A stretch of 64,000 nt of DNA. Origin: Sphingomonas suaedae. Its GTDB lineage: Bacteria > Pseudomonadota > Alphaproteobacteria > Sphingomonadales > Sphingomonadaceae. Each line of letters starts with the position of its first letter. Position 1 is the first letter of the stretch. Where the stretch lies: contig NZ_CP042239.1 of NCBI RefSeq assembly GCF_007833215.1, positions 124,001 through 188,000 of the forward strand, written 5' to 3'. Below, piece by piece: positions 1 through 10,134 of the stretch. The notes beneath the pieces were generated by a model. It searched no databases, was not told where the DNA came from, and was given only the letters and a program-made list of their open reading frames with translations. Made by a program: the position numbers and the translations under genes.

Positions 1-815
1 TCCTGCGCGATCGAATCGGGACGGCTGAAATAGACCCATTCGAAGATGCACGGGCGCGGTGCGATCGCGGTGAACGGACGGATCGAGCGCAGCTCGCCAT
101 CCTTGACGATCACCAGTTCGCCCGGCTCGACATCGCGGACATAGCTCGCGCCGACCACGTCTAGCGCGACCGTCTCGGACGCGAAGATATAGCTGTCTTC
201 CAGCTTGCCCATCACCAGCGGCCGGATGCCCAGCGGGTCGCGGCACGCGATCATCCCCTCGGGCGTCATGCAGATCAGCGAATAGGCGCCCTCGACCTGT
301 TTCAGCGCATCGATGAACCGGTCGAGCAGGTCGCGATAGCCGCTCGTCGCAACCAGATGGATGATCGTCTCGGTGTCCGACGTCGACTGGAAGATCGAGC
401 CCCGCCGGATCAGCTCGCGGCGCAGATGCATCGCGTTGGAGATGTTGCCGTTGTGCGCGATCGCGAAGCCGCCATTCGCCAATTCGGCATAGAGCGGCTG
501 CACGTTGCGCAGCGCGGTCTCGCCCGTCGTCGAGTAACGGACATGCCCACACGCGACCGTGCCCGCCAGCGCGCGGATCACCTCGTCGCGGTCGAAATTG
601 CCCGCGACATGGCCCATTGCGCGATGGGTGTGGAAGTTGTGACCGTCCCAGCTGGTGATGCCGGCGGCCTCCTGCCCGCGATGCTGGAGTGCATGGAGTC
701 CCAGCGCGACGAGCGCGGCTGCGCCCTCCGCACCGGAAACACCGAAAACGCCGCACTCTTCGCGCAGCTTGTCCCCAAACTCGTCTGGGGTGTCGAATGG
801 ATGTGTGGTCAGCAT
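1..815 (-). CDS. purF: Amidophosphoribosyltransferase, N-terminal part (partial)
   Basis: First step of purine synthesis: transfers ammonia from glutamine to PRPP. The gene starts with ATG at 815 on the minus strand, preceded by AAGGG, and runs off the left edge, so about 271 residues are visible. Translation gives a short propeptide ending REE, then Cys21-GVFGV, the mature N-terminal nucleophile of the class II glutamine amidotransferase domain. Further family signatures follow: GLHALQHRGQEAAGI, HVRYSTTGE, IAHNGNISN and SDTETIIHL. The propeptide before Cys is what the Bacillus-type PurF class shows; whether an Fe-S cluster is present depends on the missing C-terminus. Identity is not in doubt. 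Confidence 0.95.
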   Translation of the reverse strand, partial: MLTTHPFDTPDEFGDKLREECGVFGVSGAEGAAALVALGLHALQHRGQEAAGITSWDGHNFHTHRAMGHVAGNFDRDEVIRALAGTVACGHVRYSTTGETALRNVQPLYAELANGGFAIAHNGNISNAMHLRRELIRRGSIFQSTSDTETIIHLVATSGYRDLLDRFIDALKQVEGAYSLICMTPEGMIACRDPLGIRPLVMGKLEDSYIFASETVALDVVGASYVRDVEPGELVIVKDGELRSIRPFTAIAPRPCIFEWVYFSRPDSIAQ

Positions 816-957
816 CGGCCCTTCGGGGGAGTCGTTGGTCGATGGCCGCGCATATAGGGAGCCGATCCGGCTTTGTCGCCTGTTTGTAACATCAAATCGG
901 GGATCATTGTGTTTCCCCGTAGGTTGATGGGTCGGAAACCAGGCAAGGAGACCCCTG

Positions 958-1206
958 ATGGCAAAGGACCACGGACCCCAGGTCAAGGACGATGAAATGT
1001 ACGAAATGCTGCGCGATGCGGGCGCTTCGAAGGAGAAAGCGGCGCGCATCGCCAATGCCCAGGCGAACCATTCGCTCGATCGCAACAGCACGCATCTCGA
1101 AAACCGGACCAAGGACGAACTGTACGACGAAGCCCGCGATATCGGCATCGAAGGGCGCTCGGACATGACCAAGGACGAGTTGATCAAGGCGATCCGGGAA
1201 CGGTGA
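958..1206 (+). CDS. Small Rho-N/SAP-like domain protein
   Basis: An 82-residue charged protein with a good ribosome-binding site (AAGGAG, 7-8 nt before ATG). Residues about 50-82 (TKDELYDEARDIGIEGRS...TKDELIKAIRE) match the helix-extension-helix pattern of the Rho termination factor N-terminal/SAP-like domain, which usually binds nucleic acid. The N-terminal half (DDEMYEMLRDAGASKEKAARIANA) is the pattern seen in small conserved proteins named DUF7218 or Rho-N family. It stands alone between purF and katG and is transcribed away from purF. The exact role is unknown; binding RNA or DNA is an inference from the fold. Confidence 0.8.
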   Translation: MAKDHGPQVKDDEMYEMLRDAGASKEKAARIANAQANHSLDRNSTHLENRTKDELYDEARDIGIEGRSDMTKDELIKAIRER

Positions 1207-1216
1207 GGCAGGCTAT

Positions 1217-1326
1217 AGCCCCTCCCCTTCAGGGGAGGGGTTGGGGTGGGGCCTATCCTCTGGGCGTGTCGGCTCGGTGAGACCCCGAGGCCCCACCCCC
1301 AACCCCTCCCCTGAAGGGGAGGGGCT
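1217..1326. repeat. Palindromic intergenic element, family A, copy 1
   Basis: Two long arms in inverted orientation (about 1217-1252 and 1289-1326), each itself containing a short palindrome of the form CCCCTCCCCT-TC-AGGGGAGGGG. The same arms occur at 11217-11336 with a different spacer. It can form a strong hairpin after the upstream gene and may also act as a terminator. The rest of the gap up to katG (1327-1486) must hold the katG promoter, but I see no clear consensus in it. Confidence 0.85.
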
Positions 1327-1468
1327 TTATCCACCCCAATCCCCACCCTGTTCGTAACAATCGATGACACATCGATGACTTGATCGATTTCCTCACTCGC
1401 ACTGACCTGTTTATCTCGTTTCAGCGCGCTGCACGGCTCCGATAGCTTCTGCACCACACCAACGATGA

Positions 1469-3688
<2,220 letters not shown>

Positions 3689-3701
3689 GCGAACGTAAAA
3701 G

Positions 3702-3725
3702 CCCTCTCCCCTTAAGGGGAGAGGG
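3702..3725. terminator. Perfect 24-bp palindrome after katG
   Basis: CCCTCTCCCCTT followed by its exact reverse complement, 13 bp after the katG stop, continuing as GTTGGGAGAGGGG. It looks like a single arm of the family A repeat (T/A variants) and would fold into a strong hairpin, so it may end katG transcription. There is no T-tract. Confidence 0.5.
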
Positions 3726-3838
3726 TTGGGAGAGGGGCAGAAAAAGCCTCGCAGAGACACGGCCGCGACGGACACCCCAGTCGCGGCCGTATCCGCTCAA
3801 ACAGTTGCGTCCCCGAAACGCCCCCCTAAACTCCCGAT

Positions 3839-5425
3839 ATGGAATCGATCGGCGGCGACCTCAACACCATGGCCCCACGGCCATTTCCCGGCTCCCAGCT
3901 GGACGCGATCCGAGCCATCTCCACCACCCGCCACTATCAGCCCGGCGATATCGTGTTGGCAGCCGGCGCGCCGCAGGACCGCTTCGTGCTGGTCGAGGAA
4001 GGTGAGATCGAGGTCGCCGATCCGGTCACCGGCGGTCGGCTGATGCCCGGCACGATCGGCCCCGGACAGTTCATGGGCGAACTCGCCTTTCTCAACGGCG
4101 GCCCGCTTACGCTGACCATGCGCGCCTGTGCTCCCACGCGCACGCTCGAAGCGCTGCGCCCCGACATGCTCCGCCTGATGAGCGCGATCCCCGAAATCGG
4201 CGACCATATCCTCACCGTATTCTCCGCACGCCGCCGCCGCATCTTCGAAGCCGGCGACAGCAGCCTCGTCGTGCGCGGAGCCGAGCGCGACCCCGCCGTC
4301 GCGCGCGTCGCCAGCTTCCTCCACCGCAACCGCATCCCGTTCCATGAGGAGGCGGACGGCGAACCGCAGGTCCTCTGGTCGGGCAACCCGATCCCCGATC
4401 CCACGCCCCGCGCGGTCGCCCGCCATCTCGGCCTCGACCTCAAGGCCCGCTCCGCCGAGCTGTTCGACCTTATCATCGTCGGCGCGGGCCCGGCCGGGGT
4501 CGCCGCCGCAGTCTATGCCGGGTCGGAAGGGCTGCGCGCGCTGGTAATCGAGGATACCGCGATCGGTGGACAGGCGGGCACCAGTTCGCGCATCGAAAAC
4601 TATATGGGCTTTCCCACCGGCATCTCCGGCGCGGACCTGACCTTTCGCGGACAGGTTCAGGCGATGAAGTTCGGCACCTGCTTCGCCATGCCGCGCCGGG
4701 TCGAAGCGCTGGCGCGGCGCGATACCGACTTCTGCGTCACGCTCGACGGCGGCGAGGAACTTTGCGCCCGCGCGGTGCTCGTCGCCACCGGCGTGCAATA
4801 TCGCCGCCTGCCGCTCGACCGGCTCGAAACGTTCGAAGGCGCCGGCATCTACTACGCCGCAACCGAGATGGAAGCACGCCTGTGCGCCCGGACCGAGGCG
4901 GTGGTCGTCGGCGGCGGCAACAGCGCGGGGCAGGCGGCCATGTACCTCTCGCGCGTCGCCAAGCGCGTCCATGTCGTGGTGCGCGGCGCCAGCCTTGCCG
5001 ACACGATGAGCGCCTATCTGCGCGACCGGCTGGAGGCCGACCCGCGCATCACCATCCACACCCACAGCCAGCTCAAGCAGCTCGACGGCGACGCCCATCT
5101 CGAACGCGTCGTGTTTACTAGCCCATCGGGCAGCCACGACGTCGATTGCCGCGCATTGTTCATCATGATCGGCGCAGCGCCCAACACCGGCTGGCTCTCG
5201 GGCCTGGTCGAACTCGACCAGCACGGCTTCGTCCGCACCGGAAGGGATGTCGGCGGATCGTCCAGCTACGCCACCTCCTGCCCCGGCATCTTCGCGGTCG
5301 GCGACGTCCGCTCCGGCTCGGTCAAGCGCGTCGCCAGCAGCGTCGGCGAAGGCTCGGTGGTGGTCAGCGCGATCTGGACCCACGTCAACGCACCCCCGCC
5401 GGGCGAGGTCGGGATCGGGGGGTAA
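3839..5425 (+). CDS. Cyclic-nucleotide-binding domain fused to thioredoxin-reductase-like FAD oxidoreductase
   Basis: 528 residues in three parts. Residues about 15-135 are a CRP/cNMP-type beta-barrel (YQPGDIVLAAG, GEIEVAD, FMGELAFLNGG). Residues about 140-205 look like a small thioredoxin-like linker (VASFLHRNRIPFHEE). From about 210 there is a two-dinucleotide-fold flavoprotein: FAD site IVGAGPAGVAAAVYAGSEG, then IGGQAGTSSRIENYMGFP, NADPH site VVGGGNSAGQAAMYLS, and C-terminal FAD motif GIFAVGDV. The CxxC dithiol of true thioredoxin reductases is missing: the equivalent stretch reads GIYYAATEMEA. Thus it is a TrxR-fold oxidoreductase that cannot reduce thioredoxin by the classical route. Such fusions are known, with function unsettled. 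It lies 3' of katG, compatible with an oxidative-stress role (inference). No convincing ribosome site precedes the ATG. Confidence 0.85.
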   Translation: MESIGGDLNTMAPRPFPGSQLDAIRAISTTRHYQPGDIVLAAGAPQDRFVLVEEGEIEVADPVTGGRLMPGTIGPGQFMGELAFLNGGPLTLTMRACAPTRTLEALRPDMLRLMSAIPEIGDHILTVFSARRRRIFEAGDSSLVVRGAERDPAVARVASFLHRNRIPFHEEADGEPQVLWSGNPIPDPTPRAVARHLGLDLKARSAELFDLIIVGAGPAGVAAAVYAGSEGLRALVIEDTAIGGQAGTSSRIENYMGFPTGISGADLTFRGQVQAMKFGTCFAMPRRVEALARRDTDFCVTLDGGEELCARAVLVATGVQYRRLPLDRLETFEGAGIYYAATEMEARLCARTEAVVVGGGNSAGQAAMYLSRVAKRVHVVVRGASLADTMSAYLRDRLEADPRITIHTHSQLKQLDGDAHLERVVFTSPSGSHDVDCRALFIMIGAAPNTGWLSGLVELDQHGFVRTGRDVGGSSSYATSCPGIFAVGDVRSGSVKRVASSVGEGSVVVSAIWTHVNAPPPGEVGIGG

Positions 5426-5440
5426 AGGGGAGGAACGGGC

Positions 5441-6874
5441 TCACCGCTGAAACCCGATCTCCCGCACCCGCACCCGCTGCGTCGTTACCGCCCGACCCGC
5501 AACAAACTCCCGCAATATCGGCTGCAGAACAGCATTCCCGAACAGGTCGAACTGGTGCGCGGCATTCTCCACCACGACGATCTGCGCATGCGAAAGCCCG
5601 CGCGCGATCTCTCGCGCATTCTCCACCGGCGTGCGCGCGTCTAGGTCGCCGACCAGGATCAGCGTTGGCACCGCACTGCGCACCCGCTTGCGATAGGCCG
5701 CACCCAGATCGACGGCGGGCCAGGCATCGCGCAGCGCCATCAGCGGAAAGTTGATCGCATTGCCGAGCAGCGCGGTCCGCGCCTGCCGCTCGATCCGCCG
5801 CAACCGCGCCGGGCTGCCATGCGAGGCGAGGTCCATCATGTATTTCATCCCCGACCCCAGCCGCCACTGGCTGCGCGCCGCCAGCGCCACCGCGCCCATG
5901 CGGCGAAAATCCCCCCCTGCCATTTCGCGATAGGCGGCAGGCAGGGTGGCGAGCGTGCGCGGATCGCCCAGCGCCTGCGCGGTCAGCCACTGCACGTCGA
6001 ACGCGCCGATGGTGACGCGCTGCGCCGCGCCGTCCGGCCCCGCCACCTCGACCGTCACCGGTTCGCGCAGCAACCGCGTAATCACCGTCCGCATCGTCGC
6101 GGGCAGCTCCGGCGTTCCCGCTCGCTCGGCGATGCGCGCAATCACCACATCGGTCTGCGCGGGCAGCTTGTAGGTATGATCGGGACCTTCGGGACTGACC
6201 AGAATCAGCCGCGCGACGCTGCCCGGATGCCGCCGCACCGTCGCCAGCGCGAGGTGCGATCCATAGCTGCGCCCCCACAGATGCATCGTCGCATAGCCGA
6301 ACGCGCGTCGCACCGCGTCGACATCATCGGCATTCTCCGCGCTGGTATAGGATGCCAGCCGCACCCCGCGCGCCGCGAACTGCCGCGCTGCCGCGCGCGC
6401 CGCATCCGCCATCACCGGCAACCACAGGGCAGGGGAGCCCTCGGCCTCCAGCGGCAGCGGTACGCGCTCGGGCAGGGCAAGGCTCGGCCGCGACCGCCCG
6501 CTCCCGCGCTGGTCGAACGCGATCACGTCTCCGCCCATCAGGTCGAGCAACCCCGCCGCGCGTGCGGCGGAGAGGCCCCTCAGCAACCCGGTGCCGGAAT
6601 CGCCCGGTCCGCCCGCCAGCACCATATTGACGATCCGGCTCGGTGCGTCCGCCCAGCGCAGCCGCATCACCGCCAGTTCGATCACCCCTTCCGGCGCAGC
6701 GCGGTGGCGGCGCTCGGGGACACGCACAAACCCGCGCTCGACCGCCATCGCTCGCCCGTCGGGGGCAACCAGTCGCTCGGTCCGCGCTTCGCCCAGTTGC
6801 GGCGCGATCAGCGCGGCGCTGGCGGTGGCCGCGCTGGCCAGCAGCGCCAGCCCGGTCAGCAGCAGGCGGATCAT
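5441..6874 (-). CDS. Exported alpha/beta hydrolase, S33 peptidase type
   Basis: 477 residues with a Sec signal peptide (residues 1-20, ending ATASA). Oxyanion motif GGPGDSG at about 88-94, GSGRS at about 124-128, nucleophile elbow G-R-S203-Y-G, acid in GDLDARTP and histidine in ENAAHQFD: the layout of proline iminopeptidase/tripeptidyl aminopeptidase-like S33 enzymes, which release N-terminal residues from peptides in the periplasm. It is the last gene of a three-gene minus-strand operon; its ATG overlaps the stop of the upstream membrane protein by 4 bp, which itself overlaps an ECF sigma factor. Substrate unknown. Confidence 0.85.
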   Translation of the reverse strand: MIRLLLTGLALLASAATASAALIAPQLGEARTERLVAPDGRAMAVERGFVRVPERRHRAAPEGVIELAVMRLRWADAPSRIVNMVLAGGPGDSGTGLLRGLSAARAAGLLDLMGGDVIAFDQRGSGRSRPSLALPERVPLPLEAEGSPALWLPVMADAARAAARQFAARGVRLASYTSAENADDVDAVRRAFGYATMHLWGRSYGSHLALATVRRHPGSVARLILVSPEGPDHTYKLPAQTDVVIARIAERAGTPELPATMRTVITRLLREPVTVEVAGPDGAAQRVTIGAFDVQWLTAQALGDPRTLATLPAAYREMAGGDFRRMGAVALAARSQWRLGSGMKYMMDLASHGSPARLRRIERQARTALLGNAINFPLMALRDAWPAVDLGAAYRKRVRSAVPTLILVGDLDARTPVENAREIARGLSHAQIVVVENAAHQFDLFGNAVLQPILREFVAGRAVTTQRVRVREIGFQR

Positions 6875-7362
6875 CGCACCCCCTCCGCCATCTGCGTCTC
6901 CAGCGCCCGCCGCTTGGCGGTCAGCGCCGTCAGCCGCCGCCGCGCCCGGCTCAGCAGCAGCAGCGCGGCCCCGACCATCGCCCCTCCCATTGCCGCTGCG
7001 GCGAACCCAACGGGCATCCCCGATCCGATCCCGATCGCCAACGCGCCCAGTGTGAACACCGATGTAAAGCTAACCGCCATCCAGCCCGCCACGACCTGCT
7101 GGCGCGCATACAGCACGCGACGCCGGGTCAGCACCCACAGCGCATAGCCGGTCCATCCCATCCCGATCAGCGACAGCACCGCAAGTGCGGCGCGCGTGCG
7201 CAGCGGCAGGTCAGGCTCGGTGATGAACAGCGACAGCGTTACCACCGTCCCGCTCAGCGCCGCGGCCAGCAACAGCGCGTGGGCGACGCGGGGGCCGGGG
7301 GATAATTCGGCGCTGACGATCCGCACTTCCGGGGCAGCATCCATCCGGGGGGCAAGGGTCAT
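6871..7362 (-). CDS. Hypothetical membrane protein linked to ECF sigma factor
   Basis: 163 residues with about four hydrophobic segments (around 28-47, 60-78, 92-110 and 118-138), a charged N-terminus and a basic C-terminal tail (RARRRLTALTAKRRALE) that resembles a short cytoplasmic helix. It overlaps the upstream sigma gene and the downstream peptidase gene by 4 bp each, so the three are co-translated. The position suggests an anti-sigma or sensory partner, but no anti-sigma domain or HxxxCxxC motif is visible; that role is only inferred from position. Confidence 0.75.
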   Translation of the reverse strand: MTLAPRMDAAPEVRIVSAELSPGPRVAHALLLAAALSGTVVTLSLFITEPDLPLRTRAALAVLSLIGMGWTGYALWVLTRRRVLYARQQVVAGWMAVSFTSVFTLGALAIGIGSGMPVGFAAAAMGGAMVGAALLLLSRARRRLTALTAKRRALETQMAEGVR

Positions 7363-7916
7363 TGGGTGTCTCCATGCGATTCAAGCGCGCGCCGCAATTG
7401 CTTGCGGGCGCGGTGCAGCCGTGACTTGACGGTTCCGGTCGGGATCGACAGCGCGGTGGCGACCTCGTCGATCGCCAGTTCCTCCAGGTAGAAGAGCGTC
7501 AGGATCTCGCGTTCGACCGGCGCCAGTCGCGCCAGCCCGCGCTCGACCGCTTCGACGTCGAACGCCGCCTCACTCTCGCCCGCGTCGACATCGTCCTCGG
7601 CGGGCAGCGGCATCGCGGCGCGGTATTTGCGGCGCAGCTGGTCGGCAAAGGCGCGATGGGCGATGCCGAACAGCCACGACCGGAACCGGCTTGTGTCCTC
7701 GATCCGCCCGATCCCGCGCACCACGCGCAGCCAGACGTCCTGCGTCAGCTCGGCGGCGCCGTCGGCGTCGCCGGTCACACGCCCGGCATAGCCGCTGATC
7801 GGCCCGGCCCATCGCCGCACCAGCGCATCGAACGCATCGCGCTCGCCGAGCTGGCAGCGGACGACCAGCAGCTCGTCGGCGAGTCTTGACGCGTGTTGGC
7901 TATCGTCCCGCTGCAT
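7359..7916 (-). CDS. ECF-type RNA polymerase sigma factor
   Basis: 185 residues. Region 2 is clear (ELTQDVWLRVVRGIGRIEDTSRFRSWLFGIAHRAFADQLRR), followed by an acidic linker and region 4 (LARLAPVEREILTLFYLEELAIDEVATALSIPTGTVKSRLHRARKQLRRAL) with its helix-turn-helix for the -35 element. First gene of the operon with a membrane protein and an S33 peptidase. A possible ECF-like promoter lies 24-50 bp upstream (separate entry), so autoregulation is plausible. Confidence 0.92.
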   Translation of the reverse strand: MQRDDSQHASRLADELLVVRCQLGERDAFDALVRRWAGPISGYAGRVTGDADGAAELTQDVWLRVVRGIGRIEDTSRFRSWLFGIAHRAFADQLRRKYRAAMPLPAEDDVDAGESEAAFDVEAVERGLARLAPVEREILTLFYLEELAIDEVATALSIPTGTVKSRLHRARKQLRRALESHGDTQ

Positions 7917-7939
7917 CGCTCACCTCATCCATGCACCTG

Positions 7940-7966
7940 TAGTCGGCACATCGCGGAAAAGGTTCA
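7940..7966 (-). promoter_or_regulatory. Possible ECF-type promoter of the sigma operon
   Basis: On the minus strand, TGAACC (7966-7961), a 16-bp spacer and GACTA (7944-7940), ending 24 bp before the sigma-factor ATG. GAACC-type -35 elements with about 16-bp spacers are usual for ECF sigmas. Seen by eye only. Confidence 0.3.
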
Positions 7967-7978
7967 CGCAACTGGTGA

Positions 7979-8764
7979 TCAGGCGGTGGCGCCCTCCGCC
8001 GCGCCGGGTGCGCCTGCGACCAGATCGATACCACCCCGCGCCGCCGCCCGCCGCGCCACTACAAACGCCGCGGCCACCATCACCACCCCCAGATACCCGA
8101 CCAGCAGCGAATCCAGCCCCATCATCGCCCACACTATCCACGGGGCCTTGCCCACCGCCACAAATGCCAGCGCATAATGCGCGACCATCAGCGGCAGCAT
8201 CGCCAGCAGCGACACGATCACCGCATAGGGATAGATGCCGCCGGTCAGCCGGATCGACCGCACAAAGCCGATGCCGGGATTGCCCGCCGCTGCCGCAGTC
8301 TTCCACGCCGACAGCAACGGCTCGAACAACAGGCTGACCAACAGGCTCACGATCAGTACGCCCGCCGCGACATTGCCTTCGATTCCCGCCGCATCGGCGA
8401 TCAACGGCCCGTCCTGTACCGCGATCAGCCAGAACAGGCTCCACGCCATCACCGGCACGAACAATCGCACCGCCACCGGGTCGATCCGCCGTGCCGCAAG
8501 CGGATCGTCGCCGAACACCAGGAAGCGGGCGGCCCAATATCCGGTCAGGAACAGCGCGATCACCTTCACATGGCCGATGGTCAGGCGGAGCGCGTCGCCC
8601 TCCGCCGCCTTCAGCCCGGCAAGATCGACATACATCCCGGCGCGGATCTCGACGACATGCTGCACCATCTCGACCGCGACAGGGATCAGGAACAGCAACG
8701 GGCAGAGCCGCGCATAGCGGCCCGATCGCACGAAAACCTCAATCAGATCGTGGCCCATCGTCAT
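7979..8764 (-). CDS. Hypothetical multi-pass membrane protein
   Basis: 261 residues, about six hydrophobic segments (PLLFLIPVAVEMV, VIALFLTGYWAARFLVF, FVPVMAWSLFWLIAV, VLIVSLLVSLLFEPLL, YAVIVSLLAMLPLMVAHYALAFVAV, LLVGYLGVVMVAAAFVVA). I do not recognise a named family. Its ATG overlaps the stop of the upstream HTH gene (ATGA), making it the third gene of an operon DUF2975 protein - HTH regulator - this protein. In that context it is probably the regulated or effector membrane component (inference). Confidence 0.75.
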   Translation of the reverse strand: MTMGHDLIEVFVRSGRYARLCPLLFLIPVAVEMVQHVVEIRAGMYVDLAGLKAAEGDALRLTIGHVKVIALFLTGYWAARFLVFGDDPLAARRIDPVAVRLFVPVMAWSLFWLIAVQDGPLIADAAGIEGNVAAGVLIVSLLVSLLFEPLLSAWKTAAAAGNPGIGFVRSIRLTGGIYPYAVIVSLLAMLPLMVAHYALAFVAVGKAPWIVWAMMGLDSLLVGYLGVVMVAAAFVVARRAAARGGIDLVAGAPGAAEGATA

Positions 8765-8970
8765 TCCCCTTCGTCATAAGTCAGGATGTCGCCCGGCTGG
8801 CATTCCAGCGCGCGGCAGATTGCCTCCAGCGTCGAAAATCGGATCGCCTTGGCCTTGCCGGTCTTCAGGATCGACAGGTTGGCGAGCGTGATATCGACCC
8901 GTTCGGCCAGTTCGGTCAGGGTCATGCGCCGCGCGTGCAGCACATCGTCCAGCGTCACGCGGACCGCCAT
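8761..8970 (-). CDS. Small XRE/YozG-type helix-turn-helix regulator
   Basis: 69 residues from the ATG at 8970. MTLTELAERVDITLANLSILKTGKAKAIRFSTLEAICRALECQPGDIL is the YozG/HTH_26 pattern: a single-domain DNA-binding protein with no ligand domain. It overlaps the upstream DUF2975 gene by 1 bp (TGATG) and the downstream membrane gene by 4 bp. DUF2975 proteins are very often paired with this type of regulator. Palindromes upstream of the operon are likely its operators. Confidence 0.9.
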   Translation of the reverse strand: MAVRVTLDDVLHARRMTLTELAERVDITLANLSILKTGKAKAIRFSTLEAICRALECQPGDILTYDEGE

Positions 8971-9470
8971 CAGACCGTTCCCTCGATCTCGTCCTGCATC
9001 GCCGCGCCCTGCTGAAACACCCGCGCCAGCACGAACAGCAGCAGCACCGCGAGCCAGCCGGTGACCGAAAATTGCCACGGCATGACCTCGCCGGTCGCTT
9101 CGCTCAGTTGCGTCGCGAACCAGCCATAGCCCAGGTCGACGACCTGCAGCGCCAGCATCGCCCAGGCGTTCTGCCGCAGCCGCTCGGCATTGACCGGCGC
9201 GAACGGGGTGCCGGCCCGCACCGTGTCGATCATCGCGATGATGCGGGTGAAGATCACATGCGCCGGCACCGCCGCCGCAATCCCCACCGCCATCACGCCG
9301 ACCAGTCCCAGCCGGACCGTCTCGCCGTTCGGGCCGAAACCCTTGGCCAGCTTTTCGGCCATGAATTCGGGCATCGCCAGCAACGCGCCGCCGAACAGCA
9401 CGAACCCCGCGACCGCGACCCAGTTGAGGACCAGCAGGGTCAGCAGGATGCGCCGGGTGAGGATGAGCAT
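8970..9470 (-). CDS. DUF2975 family membrane protein
   Basis: 166 residues with four hydrophobic segments: 8-30, 53-72, 107-121 and 137-152. The stretch FTRIIAMIDTVRAGTPFAPVNAERLRQNAWAMLALQVVD between helices 2 and 3 is the DUF2975 signature. First gene of the operon; its product may control the activity of the small HTH protein encoded next (inference from the recurrent pairing). Ribosome site AGGAGA precedes the ATG. Confidence 0.88.
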   Translation of the reverse strand: MLILTRRILLTLLVLNWVAVAGFVLFGGALLAMPEFMAEKLAKGFGPNGETVRLGLVGVMAVGIAAAVPAHVIFTRIIAMIDTVRAGTPFAPVNAERLRQNAWAMLALQVVDLGYGWFATQLSEATGEVMPWQFSVTGWLAVLLLFVLARVFQQGAAMQDEIEGTV

Positions 9471-9490
9471 GTCGAGTCTCCTGATTATTG

Positions 9491-9546
9491 TTATTCGATA
9501 AGATACGTATCGAATAACGGCAAGGCAATTTATCGTTTTGCGATAA
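9491..9546. promoter_or_regulatory. Two palindromic operator candidates upstream of the DUF2975/HTH operon
   Basis: Site 1 (9491-9517) has 9-bp arms TTATTCGAT / ATCGAATAA around a 9-bp spacer. Site 2 (9530-9546) is TTATCG-N5-CGATAA. Both contain CGATAAGATRCGT, so they also form a direct repeat. They lie 21-76 bp before the first ATG of the operon and are AT-rich against the background, as expected for promoter plus operators bound by the co-transcribed HTH protein. Confidence 0.6.
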
Positions 9547-9604
9547 GATGCGTGAGATCGACCGCATGGATGACGTTCGCCCTGCGCTCGGCTAACACCG
9601 GCCC

Positions 9605-9964
9605 ATGACCGATCCCCGTGATTCCACGCTCGACCTGAACCCGAATTACGACGCCAACGGGCTGATCACCGCCGTCGCCACGCACGCCGCGACAGGGGAA
9701 CTGCTGATGCTCGCGCATATGAACGCCGATGCGCTGGCCAGGACGCTGGAGACCGGCGAAGCCTGGTTCTGGTCGCGCAGCCGCCAGCGCCTGTGGAAAA
9801 AGGGCGAGAGCAGCGGCCATGTCCTGCGCGTGGTCGAGGCGCGGATCGACTGCGATCAGGACGCTTTGTGGCTGAAAGTCGACCCCGCCGGCCCCGCCTG
9901 CCACACCGGCGAGCCCAGCTGCTTCTTCCGCCGCATTGAGGGCGGCAAGCTGGTGCGCGGGTGA
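9605..9964 (+). CDS. hisI: Phosphoribosyl-AMP cyclohydrolase
   Basis: Third step of histidine biosynthesis, opening the adenine ring of PR-AMP. 119 residues, the size of stand-alone HisI without the HisE domain. Family motifs: [32 protein letters not shown] (metal-binding aspartates) and [13 protein letters not shown] (zinc cysteine/histidine). Stands alone and is divergent from the DUF2975 operon. Confidence 0.95.
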   Translation: MTDPRDSTLDLNPNYDANGLITAVATHAATGELLMLAHMNADALARTLETGEAWFWSRSRQRLWKKGESSGHVLRVVEARIDCDQDALWLKVDPAGPACHTGEPSCFFRRIEGGKLVRG

Positions 9965-9981
9965 GGGGAGGGGCATCCCAA

Positions 9982-10134
9982 ATTCCTCCCCTGCCCCGCA
10001 GGGGAGGTGGCAGCGAAGCTGACGGAGGGGCCGCCCCGCAGAGGGCGGAATTTTGCCTAGTTGTCCGCCGCCGTCTGCGCGGCGGCCCCTCCGTCAGCGC
10101 TGCGCGCTGCCACCTCCCCCGTGGGGGGAGGAAT
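9982..10134. repeat. Palindromic intergenic element, family B, copy 1
   Basis: Long inverted repeat starting ATTCCTCCCCTG and ending GGGGGAGGAAT, with inner arms GGAGGTGGCAGCG...ACGGAGGGGCCGCC and their complements, and a centre containing CAGAGGGCGGAATTTTG. A related copy is at 16497-16669 (shared ATTCCTCCCC ends and GGGCRGAATTTTG centre). Its right end abuts the start codon of the next gene. Confidence 0.85.

Noticed and set aside
1217-1326. CRISPR array
   Set aside because: The repeats are paired inverted arms, not regularly spaced direct repeats, and no cas genes are in the window.
9961-10134. Coding extension upstream of the lipoprotein
   Set aside because: The frame is open, but the sequence is a family B palindromic repeat and the lipoprotein signal starts at the GTG at 10135.
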